64,000 nucleotides of DNA from Certhia americana (lineage: Eukaryota > Chordata > Aves > Passeriformes > Certhiidae): positions 6,568,407 to 6,632,406 of the forward strand of contig CM031866.1 in NCBI GenBank assembly GCA_018697195.1. Direction: 5' to 3'. The position numbers were made by a program, and so were the translations under genes. The notes under the pieces were generated by a model. That model was given only the letters and a program-made list of their open reading frames with translations. It made no database searches and was not told where the DNA came from. This document shows positions 1 through 13,000 of this stretch, one piece after another (position 1 is the first letter of the stretch; the number at the start of each line of letters is the position of its first letter).

Positions 1-47
<47 letters not shown>
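1..47. repeat. (GT)n microsatellite at window edge
   Basis: An uninterrupted GT dinucleotide run opens the window and probably continues to the left of it. Confidence 0.97.
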
Positions 48-48
<1 letters not shown>

Positions 49-3000
49 TGGGGCTGGGGTTTTAAATATGGGGTGAATTTTCCACCTGCACTGACAAGGC
101 TGATATTCACACTGGAATAAAGGAGCACAGGTGCTGTGTTTAGCGGGGAGGTCCCTTTGTGTCCTTTTTACCCCTAGATATTGACTCATTTCTTTTCAGA
201 CCCCTTACTTGCTTTCAGGATAAAATTTAAGTAGGCAACGCCTCTACTGGGAGGTTTTAGGCCCCTCCTAATTTTTAGCTAGAGGTGTGTCAGCACTGTC
301 CCTTTTTATCCCTCCAGTGGGACTCCAAAGTAAAACCATACAGTGACCCCCCCCTCATGGACCCAGTGACAAAAGCCAACTGGCCATTTCTGTATTAAAC
401 CATGCTTTCCCCTTCATGAGATCTTGGCTTGGAGAAGTGCAGAACCCAAATGTGAGGGTCAAAATGGACATTTTGAGGGGGCAGCTTCACCCTTACAAAG
501 CATCAGAGCCCAGAGAATCAGCTTAGCAGAGCAGTGTGCACACTCCTGAACTGCTGCAGCAGATAAGGGCTTTGCTGGCTGTGAAAGAGGGAGGAGGGAT
601 GGGAATGGAGATGTTCTGGCTCTAACATTGGCTTCACTCATAGCCTTGAGCAAGGCACTTTGCTTCTGTGTGCCTCAGTTCAGCTTGGTGCCAGAGCTTC
701 AACAGCACCACAGGGCAGGGGGAGCTCAAATATCGATCACTGAAGGAAATTGTGGCAGCTGATCAAGAAGTGCCTGTTGCAATGTCAAACAACTGACTGT
801 AAAAGCATGAACAACACTTTTGGGACACAAGCCCAAAGGTCCTGGATTGACCCCAAATCTTCAGAACCTGAGGGGTGTTCATAGACTGAAATTGTGCACA
901 GACTGAAATTGTGCACCCCACTCAACCACCTGTGCACAGAGCAGCTGGGATCCCACAACCCCTTCTCATAACCCCAGTGGACTTAAAAGCCAAATTATCT
1001 TTTAATAGAACACAATAATTCCAGAAATGATAAATGTTTTAGGGACAAAATACCCTCCTTTTCATTCTGAGACTAAGACAAGCTGAGAGCTGTGAGGTGT
1101 CTGCTCTGGTAGTTGTAGGGAAGGAGCAGCAGTTCACAACCATGAGTAGTTTGATTAGCACAATTTTTAAAAACAGTTTGAAAGATTTATTCTTTATTCT
1201 ACTATTTTTCCTTTTTTTTTTTTCCCCTCTCTCTCTTGGCTGAAAACCTACCCAAGCCCACCTTTCACTGTTTTTGAAAAACTACAACTATCACCTTAAT
1301 TGACACAACCTTCTTCTCTCTAGTGTTTTTCCCTTTTCTGGCCATTTTTATTCAGTGACTGCTTCCACTATATAAATTCTGGATATTCAATAGTTTTCAC
1401 AGAAAAGCTATTATCCACTTTTCCTTGGCCACAGGGTTTGTTCTCTGTTCAAATATTCATGCTCCCTGAAGGCTAAACTTGACTAGGAATAGACATAAGC
1501 CTCCTTTTAACTTTATAATGACATGTAAAAATCTTACCTAACTGCAAGCACTTCTGCAATGTGTTACCTGTATTTCAAAGAGCCATGAACTGTTGCTTTC
1601 CTTCTTTAAACAATAAACAAAAGTCATCTATGTGACTTTTTTTTGACCTGGACACTCCTCAGCTTAAAGAACAAACAAACACAAGAGCAGTTTATGAATC
1701 ACAATTTCTCTGAACATATTTAGCTGTTTTTCCAATCCTTCCTGATGCAGACAAAAAACTGGGACAGCCAACAGGTACTGAGCAGTTTGTATCCCTTTCT
1801 TGAAGCTGCTAAGAAACCACTATGTGTGGAGCATCACATTTTCCTAACTGGTCAGCTCTGAAGTGGAATTTTCTCTGTACCCTGGCTTAAGCTCACCAAA
1901 GGTTCAAATGAGGTTTTCTTTGCCAAACCACGGCAGCAGCAGAGGGTACAGAAGGCTCAGTTATTCCACAGCAAAACAACTAAACATGTACATTTCCCAA
2001 AAGATCTTTATGTTACAGGGAGAAAGGGCTGTGGTCAGGCATGAGTTGTTTCAGAGTGTCTCACGTACGTGAGTCTGAGCAAAATCAGCCAGGTCACATT
2101 TTATAGATCCTGTCTATGTGTCTTTTATACCCAGCTGGAAATACCAAGTCCTGCCTTGAGCATGAGCTGTCATGCCCCATCTGCAGCATGTTTTGCCTGT
2201 CTCCTGTCATTGCTATGGCTACACTGTGCTGCCCATGAGGAAACACCCCAGCTAGTGAGGGGGGAAGGCAGGTGATCATCCAGCAAAGCCCTGTCTGTCC
2301 CAGTACAACCAGCACCTGCAGGAGGTGGCAGCCTTTGGATGGATCCAACACCCTTTGAGTAGGCAGGAAGACCCTGGTTTATCTCAGTAGATGGAGAATT
2401 AAATTTGATATGAACATACAGCACTCGTGTAGACTGACAGGCTTGTGAGGTGGGGGAAGCAAGCACAAATACAGGCTGGGTAGAAAACAGATTGAGAGTT
2501 TACTCTCACTGAGGAGCAGGACTTGGTATTGGTAGATAAGAAGCTCAGAATGACCCAACAATGTGCACTTGTAACCCAGAAAGCCAAACGTGTCCTGGGC
2601 TGCATCAAAAGCAGTGTTTCTTGTGCCAAAGACACTGTCCTTTCCAATGTCCTTTCCAAAGCTTTCCCTCACTGACCTTTGGGCTTTTAACATGTGGGTG
2701 CCATGAAAATTTTGAAATTAATATTTAGTGCTGCACTACTGGGGAAAAAAAAAAGGTGTGGGGGGATAATCCAAAGGGAAATTCACAACCAAAATTTTGT
2801 ATTGAATCTCTGAGATGGAATAAGGTACCTGCAGGTAGAAGTGAGTCTCCATGCTCTGTGGTCTGGGAGCATTACCTGTCAGGATGATGGATGCACAGCT
2901 GGTGGTTATGAGCCTCAGGTAAAAAAGTGAGGCAGTCAAGGAAACAAGTTTTGAAGTGAGGCATGGGACCAAAATAATTTATAGAGAGAGGAGAAACTAT

Positions 3001-6000
3001 TATATCACAAATCAGACAGAAAAGCAGGATCTTGGGAAAAGAGCGGGAAGTGCAGATATTAAAGATCATATTAAAAGAGAAATGGAAGGAGAGATACTGA
3101 GGGCAGCTGTGTGGTTTTAGTGCAAGGGCACAGGGGGACCTGCGTGTGCTCAGTTTCAGACTCTACCTTTACTTTAGGCTGGTGGTGCTCTCATCCATGT
3201 TAGAAACAACAGATTTCTCAAACAAAAGTGCTTTTTTCAACTGTGAACACCTCAGCAGTTTCTCACCTGCTCCCAGCATCTGGCCCCTTCACAAGCCGAA
3301 GTATAGGTCTGAAGTCACAGACCCATTTCTTCCTCCCCAGTCACGGCTTTTTATCCATCTCAAAGGTACCAGAAACCCCACAGAAAACAAAAAGAAAAAG
3401 AAAACACATTACAGTCCTCTCAGCCCCTTCTCACAATTTCACTACTGCCAAGGGTTCAATTATGGAATCAATCCTCCTCAGTTTTGGGGTAGTCTCTTCA
3501 GGCTCCACCATTACTAGGTGTGTGTACAGGCTCTCCATTTCTCCCCAGTTCACCCCAAATAACCTTAAAGCAAGCTCATTCCCAAACACCTCCTTCCTCT
3601 GCCTTTTTATCACTTATCAGTTTCTGATGCTCTAGGTGCTTCCCTTTTCCTAATGCTGAGCATCCCTTCCTTCCCTCCATCACCTGCCTCCCTACCTCAG
3701 CAGCAAGAGGGGCCGTGTAGAAGTTCCCTGAACTGTCCTGTTTGCTGCTGTCTTTGGGCTTCCCAGTGGATCTGCTCCTTTCTGCTCAGACTGCAGTGAT
3801 ATTGACTGCACTGCAGACACACATACTTTGCTCAGGTTCCTTAATTAGCTTCATCTTATTTTAGTTTGCATAAACCACATTCTCTTTTTATTACACAAAC
3901 TATTTCTTCTCTCTCAACCACTTGTGGTGCCCCAGCCAGTTTGCTTCCAAACCAGAGGGCTAAATTTAATCCCCCACTCCCCATTCAGCTTTCTCCATTT
4001 ACAGTATTTTTTTCGGTAATGCTTTTTTTCCCCCTTTCTTTTCTTTTCTGGGTTGGGTGTTTGGTTTGGGTTTTTGATTTTTTTGTTTGGTTTTTTTTTT
4101 TCCTTCTTTCCAAGAGGCTGGGCTTCCTTTTTGGTCCATAAGCCCTCCTATTTCCCCCTGCCCCCTGGATGCCTGCCTACCTTTACTCTAAAATCCAGAG
4201 GAGGATCCAATACACTTAGAGTGCCAGCTCTTCAAGAGGTATCTAAGGAGGCTGACAGGAGTTTGATGGTCTCTTTTGCAGCCAGTGGCAGCTAATGTGG
4301 TCTGAAACCCTCTCTCTCTTTTTTGCCATTCACACACAGTACTTACTCTTCAAGCTTGCTGCTGCTGCCACTGCCTGAAAGGACCTGAAATACCACATAG
4401 GGAATTTTGATTTCTTCTGGGGAACCGGAGAAGGAAAAAAAAAAAAAAAAAGAACGCAGGAAAATTCATCTGGAGATTGTGAAGAAGACATACAGTAACA
4501 GCAAGAAGTGGCAAGCTCTTTACTTCTTGAACACTGAAAAAGACCTCATTTCTCTGCCAGGTGTATGGGACTTAGATTCTGGAAGCACTGCACTGAACTG
4601 TTAAAGGTAACGTATCACGCTTTCCTCCCTCCTCTCTCTTTGGTGTCTTTTCCCTAACTTTCTTAAGTGCTCTACAGAAGCAGGCTCTCAGTCAGTGGAT
4701 TGGTTGTTTCCCTGCTGAGCAACCAGCAGAGAAATGCAAGATAAGTTGTAAAATTGATTGAGCCAGATCTTTTCCCTCCTGCAAGCAGCACTGCTGTGAA
4801 GGGTAGCCTGTGCCTGGGCTTCACCTCAACATGGGTCCTTACCAGTATCCCACACCTTATGGGGAGCAGACCTATAGCCAGGGGCAACAGCTGTGTGCCA
4901 GGTGTGTTGGTTGGTTTAGGAAAGGGAGGGAAAGCAAGGATGGATTCAGAAATCCTACAGTCAGAACCATGAGGTGGGAGAGCAGAGACAGGGTTATCCC
5001 CATTCTCCCTCCCCAACCACTCTCCAACCCATCGGTGTTTGTTTGTGATGGATTTCAGCTGCCCTGGAGCTCAGGTGATGTATCTGATCCTGTTCCCGAG
5101 CTCTGGGCACAGAGGCTGCTGTCCTGCTGATTTGTGGCGAGTGTCCCAACCAGTGCTGGGGTTTCCTCTGGTCGTGGCTTTGCTCGGTGTCATTGCTCTG
5201 CCACAGGGCAGGCAAAGGGTGACCCCTGAGCTGCAGGGGTGCTGAGCTCTGGAGGGGCTGACAAATTCAGAGAGAGAATGAAAAGAACCAGGATTCCCGA
5301 GGGTTTGACAGCTCTCCCTTTATGTGAGGGTGTCAGGGACTGGCGGCTGGCAGAGTCCCCTGGGTTGATTCCAGTGAGCTGCTCCGGGTACCTGCCCGTT
5401 TTCCGAATCCATTCACAGATGAGGCATATTTTTAGCAACAGTTTTCAGGGAGCTGAACTCTTCTCCAGAAGTAGAGCGAGCAATAAAAAGGTTTTATTTG
5501 TCAGAATCTCTATCAGAAATTACTTCTTTCCATTCATTTACTATTCTTAAAGACTTCTCATTTAAATCTTGTGTTCAGTAGAGCTCTGCGCGCAGAATAA
5601 AGAGTACATTTTAACCTTTCCCTTTTGAGCTGTTTAGCCAAAAAAACGTCAGTTTGTAAAGCTTTCCTTGGTTTCTAAAATAGCTTTGCCAGATGTGGAA
5701 AGGGGGGAACATCCCGCAATGAAATAGTTGGGAGAGAGGAATTTCTTAGCATTCCTCAGTACTTTGGTTTTCATCCGTAAGCCCCTGGTAAAGGATGTCG
5801 GCTGGGCAGAGGGGCCAGTGGTTTGGGCACTGAAATTTGTGGGATTTCAAATCCAGCAAAGGCACTATTGGAAGCTGAACTATTTCTTTCTTTGCTTTGG
5901 TTGTTTGATGTTATATTTTCCTGCTGGCTTGAACAGACTGTATCTGCCTGACAGGTCAAAGGGGACATTGCCCCTTTCTGAGATGTTTCAGGTTGTTGTT

Positions 6001-6500
6001 AGAGTGGAAAAGGGGAGGCATCACCTCCCACCATCACTGGACGGGACAGAGGCTGAGCTGTTTCTGCAGCCTGAGCAGTCTTTGGGGGAAAGCCCCATCT
6101 GTTCCATTTGAACTGCTGTTTAATGTTTCATATAATCACCTCCCTGTACAGTAGCCAGGTTTGACAGCAACACGAGGCCTGGAGGATGAATGGGCAAAGA
6201 GAGCAGACAGGATAGGAAATTGAAGGTGTGAAAGAAGTGGAGGGGAAAACTTACTAAGGAAAAGAGGACACTAAACAAAATTTAGCAGACTTAGATTCTG
6301 TCAGAGCAAACAGCAACTCATCACTGTAAAACACTCACAATAAGTGAGGAACATTGAGGAGTTTAAAGGAAAAGAGAATGGATGGTATCACTTAAAAGAC
6401 AGAAGCAAATGAATGTACATGAAAAAAAAGAGGGTTAGATTGTTGTTCAGTGCTCTGGTCTCACCCAGGAATGCACATAATGATTAGGAAGCCCAGAACT
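48..6500. other. Non-coding upstream sequence, no gene seen
   Basis: No exon with recognisable protein similarity is visible on either strand; all open frames are short and lack family motifs. It contains a 17-bp direct tandem duplication at 883-916, an A-rich run near 4,436-4,451, T-rich tracts near 1,209-1,223 and 4,075-4,101, and a possible noncoding exon ending at a good splice donor at 4,606/4,607 (listed separately). Its place upstream of ACAN suggests flanking or regulatory DNA. Confidence 0.7.
4340..4606 (+). other. Possible noncoding exon (5' UTR candidate)
   Basis: This purine-rich stretch contains an A run and ends in AAAG followed by GTAACG, a good 5' splice donor at 4,607-4,608. 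It has no long open frame. It lies upstream of the ACAN coding start on the same strand, so it could be an alternative ACAN leader exon. The evidence is only the donor match and texture; no promoter was identified. It may equally be ordinary intergenic DNA. Confidence 0.2.
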
Positions 6501-6784
6501 CCAAAATCTACTCCATTATTGGACTTTACTCTCCTCTTCCCTCTCCGGGGCAGATCCTCTGCAAGCGTGAGTTGCACGGACGCAGTGACTTCACTGCTGC
6601 CTGACACCCGGCGGCAACGTGGGCTGCTGGAGGGCCAGCTGGTCCCATTTTAAAGATCAACGGGACCTTTCTTCGCTGCCTGAGGCATCTTTTCCACCAC
6701 CACCCGCCTCCTTCTCCTTGTTTCCCCCTTCCCTTGCCAGTGGTGGGATGGCTGCTCAACCACAAGACAACCTAACCCAAGCTG

Positions 6785-6829
6785 CTCTCCTCCTCCTCCT
6801 CCTCCTCCTCCTCCTCCTCCTCCTCCTTT
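6785..6829. repeat. (TCC)n triplet microsatellite
   Basis: About fifteen CTC/TCC triplets run inside the CpG-rich candidate promoter. The poly-Leu and poly-Glu open frames across it are artefacts of the repeat. Polypurine/polypyrimidine mirror tracts of this kind can adopt H-DNA. Confidence 0.95.
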
Positions 6830-7047
6830 CCCCCCTTCCCGAGCCCTCTGCAGCCTCCACGTGTGGAACAAGCCGGGCTGTGTGTGCCGCTCTCAGGCAG
6901 CTTCCCAGCATCAGCAACAAAAGCCGTGTTCATAGCGGCTCTGGACCACATAGGGAGCCAGCGCACGACGGCCGCCGAGCAGCCCAGAGCAGCCGGGCTG
7001 TTTAAAGAGTGAGGGAGAGAGAGAGGGACAGCAAAGAGAGGGAGCTG

Positions 7048-7056
<9 letters not shown>

Positions 7057-7081
<25 letters not shown>
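7057..7081. repeat. A25 homopolymer
   Basis: A run of 25 A residues lies 3' of a GA-rich patch (7,010-7,042), within the candidate promoter. Confidence 0.95.
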
Positions 7082-9612
7082 TTACTTGAGCCCAGTGCAA
7101 CAACGGAAACCTTACAGTTTACTTTCAAAAACTCCGAGCTTCCTTGTGAGCGGGCAGAACAGCCCAGCCTGTGTGTGCGGGGCAGGACTGCGGGCTCTGC
7201 TGTGTGCACAAGGGCGGTGTGTGAGCCCTGCCTCCCTCCCCTCCCTCTCAATGGGCTCACAGTATAAATCTAAAGAAGCTTTTTGTTGGCCTGATGAATA
7301 GGCAGGGGGTTTTGTCCCGCTACCCGCGCAGTCTTTTTTGAGACGCTTCACACCGAGGTTTTTTTCCTCCGTGTGCTTTTCACTGGACTTTCCTTTTTTA
7401 AGAAAAATTTCCACGTCTCCCTTGCATGACATTCCCCCTCCCCGATGGTTGCTCCGTACAGATCACAGAGCAGAAGGGTGGGGGAAGGATGAGAAATACC
7501 AGAACCATTCTACTTGGGCACCACAAGACCCTCCGTGTGCTTTAGTTGTTGAAATGCCCTGAGGTGTTAAGTAGCAGCCCCATGGACCGCCTTGCTCCCA
7601 CTCCCTTCCCCTGCTTTACAAGCCCAACTGCTGTGCCATCGGCTGTGTGATCTAATGCTACCAAAGGCTCCAGCACATGGATGGAGGCAGCTGGAGTCGT
7701 GTCACTGCTGCTGTGACCAAGCAAGGACAAGGGAGATGCTGTGACTTGAGCACGTTGGTCACACAGAGATGTCCAGGAGCCACCAGGACCCCATTCCTGC
7801 TGTACACACTGCATGGAAGTAGCCTGGAAGCTGGCTTTGCCTGTGGGTTTCCATAGTTCTGGCAGTTCCTGAGACTGGCTGAGAGGGAAACCTTGCTGTG
7901 CTGGGGAGCTGGGCAGGAGGGCAGACACAGAAAGAGTTCTGCTGAGAAAAGGGAGCAAGAGATGAAAGCAGGGTAATGAAAGACCTCTGACAAGCATAAT
8001 CCTCCAGGTGTTCACCTTTGTAGTTACTCTTTATGTTAAGCAAGGCATAGCAACTCATGGCTTTTCCATAAAACCCAGTTTATGGAGCAAGCCAGAGGAC
8101 ATTTGGAGCAGTTGAAGTGGGGAGAACTTTGAGCAAGGCCCAAAATGAACTCAGGTGAATGAATAGCCCTACCTCACTGCTCAGTTCCTGCCAGGTTGCA
8201 ACTGTCCCCTACTTGCATGGGGGCAATTAGGATGATGGCAATGATGGAAAGAAGCAGTGATTGCTGTGAAGAATTGGGTTGGGGGATGTCCCATGAGAGG
8301 CAGGTCTGGACAGCTTGACCCTGGAACTTGCTATGATATTAGTGATGACCTTTGATCATATGGATAGTCCTGGTTGTCACCATGTTATCAGGGAACCATC
8401 TGGGAGCCAGGGATCTCCTGACACACCTCAGTGTGGGGGAGCTGGACCCAGCTTTACTCTGTGCCCAGCACTGGGTAGGACAGGTCCTGGAGGAAAGGGA
8501 CTCACTTCAACATCAAGTGACAAGAGACAAAAGGGCATCTGCAAAAGCAACCACCTCATGTCATGGGGATGAAGCAATCAAGATAGGAAATTTCTTCTGG
8601 CAGGGCAGTGCTCACGGGTTAGGCCTGAGAGGAGTAAAATTGTGTATTAAGCCATGCCAAATAAACCTAGTGCACATTAGTCGGAGAATATGGAATGTAA
8701 ATACTCATGTTTCAAGGCAGAAGGTAACCACTAAATGCCTCGTGTCAAAAAGAAACTTCCTCCTCAGCAATTTACACCCTATTTTCTGATGATGAGAACT
8801 TTGCTTTGAAGCTGAGTCCTGTCTGAGGCAGGATAGTAGCCTGAACATACACCATTGGTTTCATCTGGTCTGGCAATTTCCATGCGCCTTTGGCTTCTCC
8901 AGTGCCCTTGGTTAGCAGTGGGCAGAAGTCTTGGACACTTTATTATTTGTTTATTTAGTAGTGTAGACAACTACTGAAAGACAAAAGGAATCATTTGTCA
9001 TGGCTATAGGACATATAGATTTGACTTAATAGGAATAATTTGATAGGACACAAAAATCTGTAGGGGAAACGAAAAGGAAATAACCAAGGAACTTCTCCTG
9101 CCTGAGGTTAGATCACAGACTGGATGGGAAAGGTATGTGGAAAAAAATGCAAAGGCCAGCAGCCGATAAACAGATGAAAATGTTGCTGATCCCTTCCAGC
9201 TGGAGCTCCCATCCATCATTTGCACCTCTGCTGAGAGAGCAATCGCTGTGCTGGTGATTGAATAACCTGTAATCCACAGCAAAACCTGCAGCTCCTACTG
9301 GGATCCTGCACAGGGTCAGGGATAAACACCCCTGGAAATCCCCAGGCACCACAGGCTTTGCACAGGGCAGGGCAGATTCAGTAGTTTTGCTGGCATAAAT
9401 CTACTGACTGCAGAAGATTATTCCAGCTTAGCAGTCCTGTGGTAGAGCAGCTGTAGATCTCAGTATAATTAACATTACGTCATCTGTACCACAGTTTCAA
9501 AGTTGAAATAATCATGTAGGTTACATATTGGAAATTACAGAATGGTTTTAATTTAAATGATTAACTGTCACTGTTACTTACCCCCCAAAAAATAGTTTCT
9601 CTGGTGTTTGGC

Positions 9613-10013
9613 GTATAAATAAGACCCTGTACCTCCACAGTACTCAGCTTCAAAGTAATACTTCAGTGCTCTACCACAACAAACACCCTCCCATTCTGTA
9701 ATAGGCAGTCTGCAAATGATGTCTTTTCCTCTGTTGTAAATTATACCATGCAGTTACTGCCACTGCTGCTATTGCATTTGGTCTGGTTAGTAAATAATAC
9801 TCTTCCCCTACCATTGTATCTGGGGTTTAAATAATAACCTGTCCCCATACAGGAGTTGGCATGAAAGCATCACCCTCATCCTGCCTGGCACTTTGGAGTG
9901 CCCAGAACATCCTGCTGCTGCAGAACAAATTGCAGCTTTCCTGTCCATAGTATTTGCCCTCTAAATATTGCTCTGCTGTTTTGTATAGCACTTATTGTAT
10001 AAATAATACCCTG
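9613..10013. repeat. Degenerate dispersed GTATAAATAATACCCTG-like motif, four copies
   Basis: Related AT-rich words occur at 9,613-9,629, 9,790-9,800, 9,826-9,840 and 9,997-10,013. The first and last share GTATAAATAA-ACCCTG. Spacing is irregular and intervening sequence does not clearly repeat, so this may be the remnant of a decayed tandem repeat or chance. Confidence 0.3.
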
Positions 10014-13000
10014 CTGCCTAGTAGTAATTGATATGTAAGTGATCTCATCAGGCTGCAGAGTTTTACTCTGCTAATATTGCCTACTACACCAGCACTGTGC
10101 AGAGAGGGACGCTGGGCTCCTAGCTTAGCCCTCCTCCACTGATGCTTGGGCCTTCTCTCACAAAGCAGGGTGCTCAGTGGCCACAGAGCTAATGCTACCC
10201 TCCAACCATCACTGTGTGTCAGCAGGAAAAGGGATCACCCTTTTGCTTAGCCAGGTAGCCCATGGGACTGTGACCCTTCCTTGTGTCCTTCAAGACCAGG
10301 AGCCACTTTTCCAGAGTCAGGACCAAATCCTTGTGCTTTCATAGTCACTGGATTCCCTGCAGTTTGTCTCCTGAAAAACGCCCCTTGATGCTACTTACAG
10401 CAGAGATCATCTGCTAGTTTCCTGTTGTGTGGCTTCCTGCCTGTTACAGGAGACATGAAAGGATTCAGCACCACCAATAATGTTGAGATGTGTCTAGCAG
10501 AGGACAAAAGGGTCTTCATTGCTCAGCTCTGAATCTGTCCAGCATTTTGAAATGCTCCAGACCAACCCCAGCAGTGCTCTTCCCTCTGCAGAATCCCCTC
10601 TGCAGTGCTGTTCCCATTTCATCTGCAAAATCATTCACGTATCAGCACAGAGATAGGCACACGCACCTTCCTTTGTACCCATCAGCACATGAGTGTGTTT
10701 TGGACCATTTTGGCCATTCTTTTGCCATATCCAGGTAGGAATATGAGTTACAGACATGAAGAATTCAGAGCCAACCAAGATCTTCATTTCACCTCACCTT
10801 CAATGTTGTTCTTCCAGCTCTCACTGGCGCATACAACAGACCTGAATTATCTCGCCCAGGTACCAACACCTCTCTCAGAAATACAGCTTCAAGTTCAGTG
10901 TGGGCTATGAAGCCTTCCTGAGAAATAAGTTCTCAAGTAAGGTGACCTCTGCTGTATATCACACTGCCCATTTCAGCTTTTAAATCCACACAGGATACCT
11001 CACTTCTGCTTTTATTTTGTCATTTGCATACAATTGCCATTGGCCTCCTACTTCGATAAGCACATTGAACTGACATAAACACATGTACTTTATAAATGTA
11101 CTCAGCACTTTCTTTCCTAGATGCTAAGGTTCTCCACTCCTCCTGCATATTCCATGACATCTCATCTGTTCAGGTATTGATGGAGAAAAGGTGTTCTAGC
11201 AACTTCAGAATCACAGTCTAGCAGAAAAAGCAGGAAGGTTGGGGGTTTTATGCTTGAAATGGAAACTTTCTCACACTATAGCCTCAGATTAACACTGAAG
11301 CTTTATTCATTTCTCCATTATGTGTATTGGCAAAAGTGAAGATAAATACATTGGTTGGCACTTTCTCTGCAGCATTGGCACACTTCATTTCCAGTTTCTT
11401 CTATTCCCCAATTGGATTTCTTTCTGTTCTGTAACGTCAGGTGCAGCTGACTGGTTTTCTGCAAATCTCCATGCAGTACCTCACTTATCAGACATGTCTC
11501 TCTCTTCTGTGCTGTTCGGTGTAATTAAACAATAATACTACTAAACTGGTTAGGTACAAGGGCCATTAGATGCTCAGATAGCTGATTTGATTTATCTCCC
11601 TTATAAAATCAGTCCTTTGCCAGAAGTTGCTTTAGGGATTCAAAGCCAGTTTTGCAGCAGAGAACCCAAAGACAGAGAGAAGCAGTTCTGCAAACTCCAT
11701 TATGTGCCTTGCTCATCCATTGGCAGCTCTACTTTCTGAAATATCATGCACAATTTGGCAGACCATTGGAGTTTTACTACACAGTTTTGACATTCCCAGA
11801 AATCTCACAGCCTCTCACGAGAGAGCACTGTACCCTTTGCTATAGTGTCAAAACTTGTACTCAAGACCCTTGAAAGTGCCATATAGAAGCAGTCTGTTAA
11901 ATTTGTTAATGACCAGCTGGTCTGGTGTCTCTTGCTTTCCAAAATACTCGCTTTTAGTCTCTATTCCCTTTTGCAACATCCTTATAGTGGGAAGGAGATT
12001 CACTGAGTCTTGCAGAGAGCAAGCACAGGGCTCACAGACTGAGGGGAGAGGATGTCCAGTGTGGATTTTGTACATTCCCAATGCCCACAGGAGGCTTGAG
12101 GGACTCCAGATATTTGCTGGACAAGGCTGGAGTCTGTATGGACCAAGCTTAAGGGGCCAAAATGAATATCACTGTAGGCCCTCACCTTCCCATTATGCTT
12201 TCATTAAAAATCATTAACTGAAAGCCTGACTCATTCAGCCATGTCTGCAGGAATGCTCAGCCTAAATGTTCGAGGATATTTTTGGTTTGAGCATCTAGCT
12301 GTCAGCTATTTCTCCTGTTGTGTGGTTTATTTCAGTGGTGCATCAATGTCCACTAATGCTGTGATGGCTCTTCAGCTGCAGCTGTGGAATTTCCACGATC
12401 TACAGGCTGCTGTGTGACAATGCCCAAATATTATATATGATTTCATCCAACTTTCACACTGTGTGTAAAAGCCATAGAGCATTTTCCTTGCTATATTGTC
12501 TTAAGGAATCAATTCTTCTTCTATCTGAGAGCAGTGTTGTCTGTGCCAACTTGTGGGGATTCAGACATCCCTTTGAGGGCTCTCCCTGCTGTCTTTTCAG
12601 GATCTGAAAGCAGTTACCTGTCTAGACTAAGTTTTAATAGAATTTGGGATTACTGTTCCCAACCTCAGAGGCAAATGGCATCTTTACTACTGATTCCAGT
12701 GGTTACTGGATCTGGCCACCAGAAAATTTACCTGCCTGTCTTATTGGAAGAATGGCAAGATAGGTTAAAAAAAATCATAATTATTACTTGCCTTTGAATT
12801 GGTCTTTTACTCCAATAGTACAAAACAAATTTACTTTCATACAGTTTCCCTTTGTATTGTTGCATATTTGAGTTAAAATACCAGCATAGAATGCTCCAGG
12901 GTCCATTTTAAAGCCCACATCTCCTCCATCAATACTGGACTATATTTTGAAGATTTTAAATGCTTTGCTAGGCAGTTATTCTGCCTACAATGGGATCTGT

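Larger units (their letters stand above)
6530..7480 (+). promoter_or_regulatory. ACAN: CpG-rich candidate promoter / noncoding exon 1 of ACAN
   Basis: This is the only segment in the first 26 kb with a clear rise in CpG density. It includes CpG clusters around 6,550-6,630, 6,840-6,990 and 7,140-7,360, and a TATAAAT box at 7,263-7,269 followed by pyrimidine-rich sequence. Aggrecan genes are known to start with a noncoding exon separated from the ATG exon by a long intron; a start near 7,295 would give an intron of about 18.7 kb. I cannot identify the exon 1 donor with confidence (weak candidates at 7,480 and 7,563). It also holds a (TCC)n tract and a 25-bp A run. The assignment to ACAN is inferred from position and strand. 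Confidence 0.42.

Noticed and set aside
6619..7005. Frame with a poly-Leu run
   Set aside because: Translation of the (TCC)n microsatellite.
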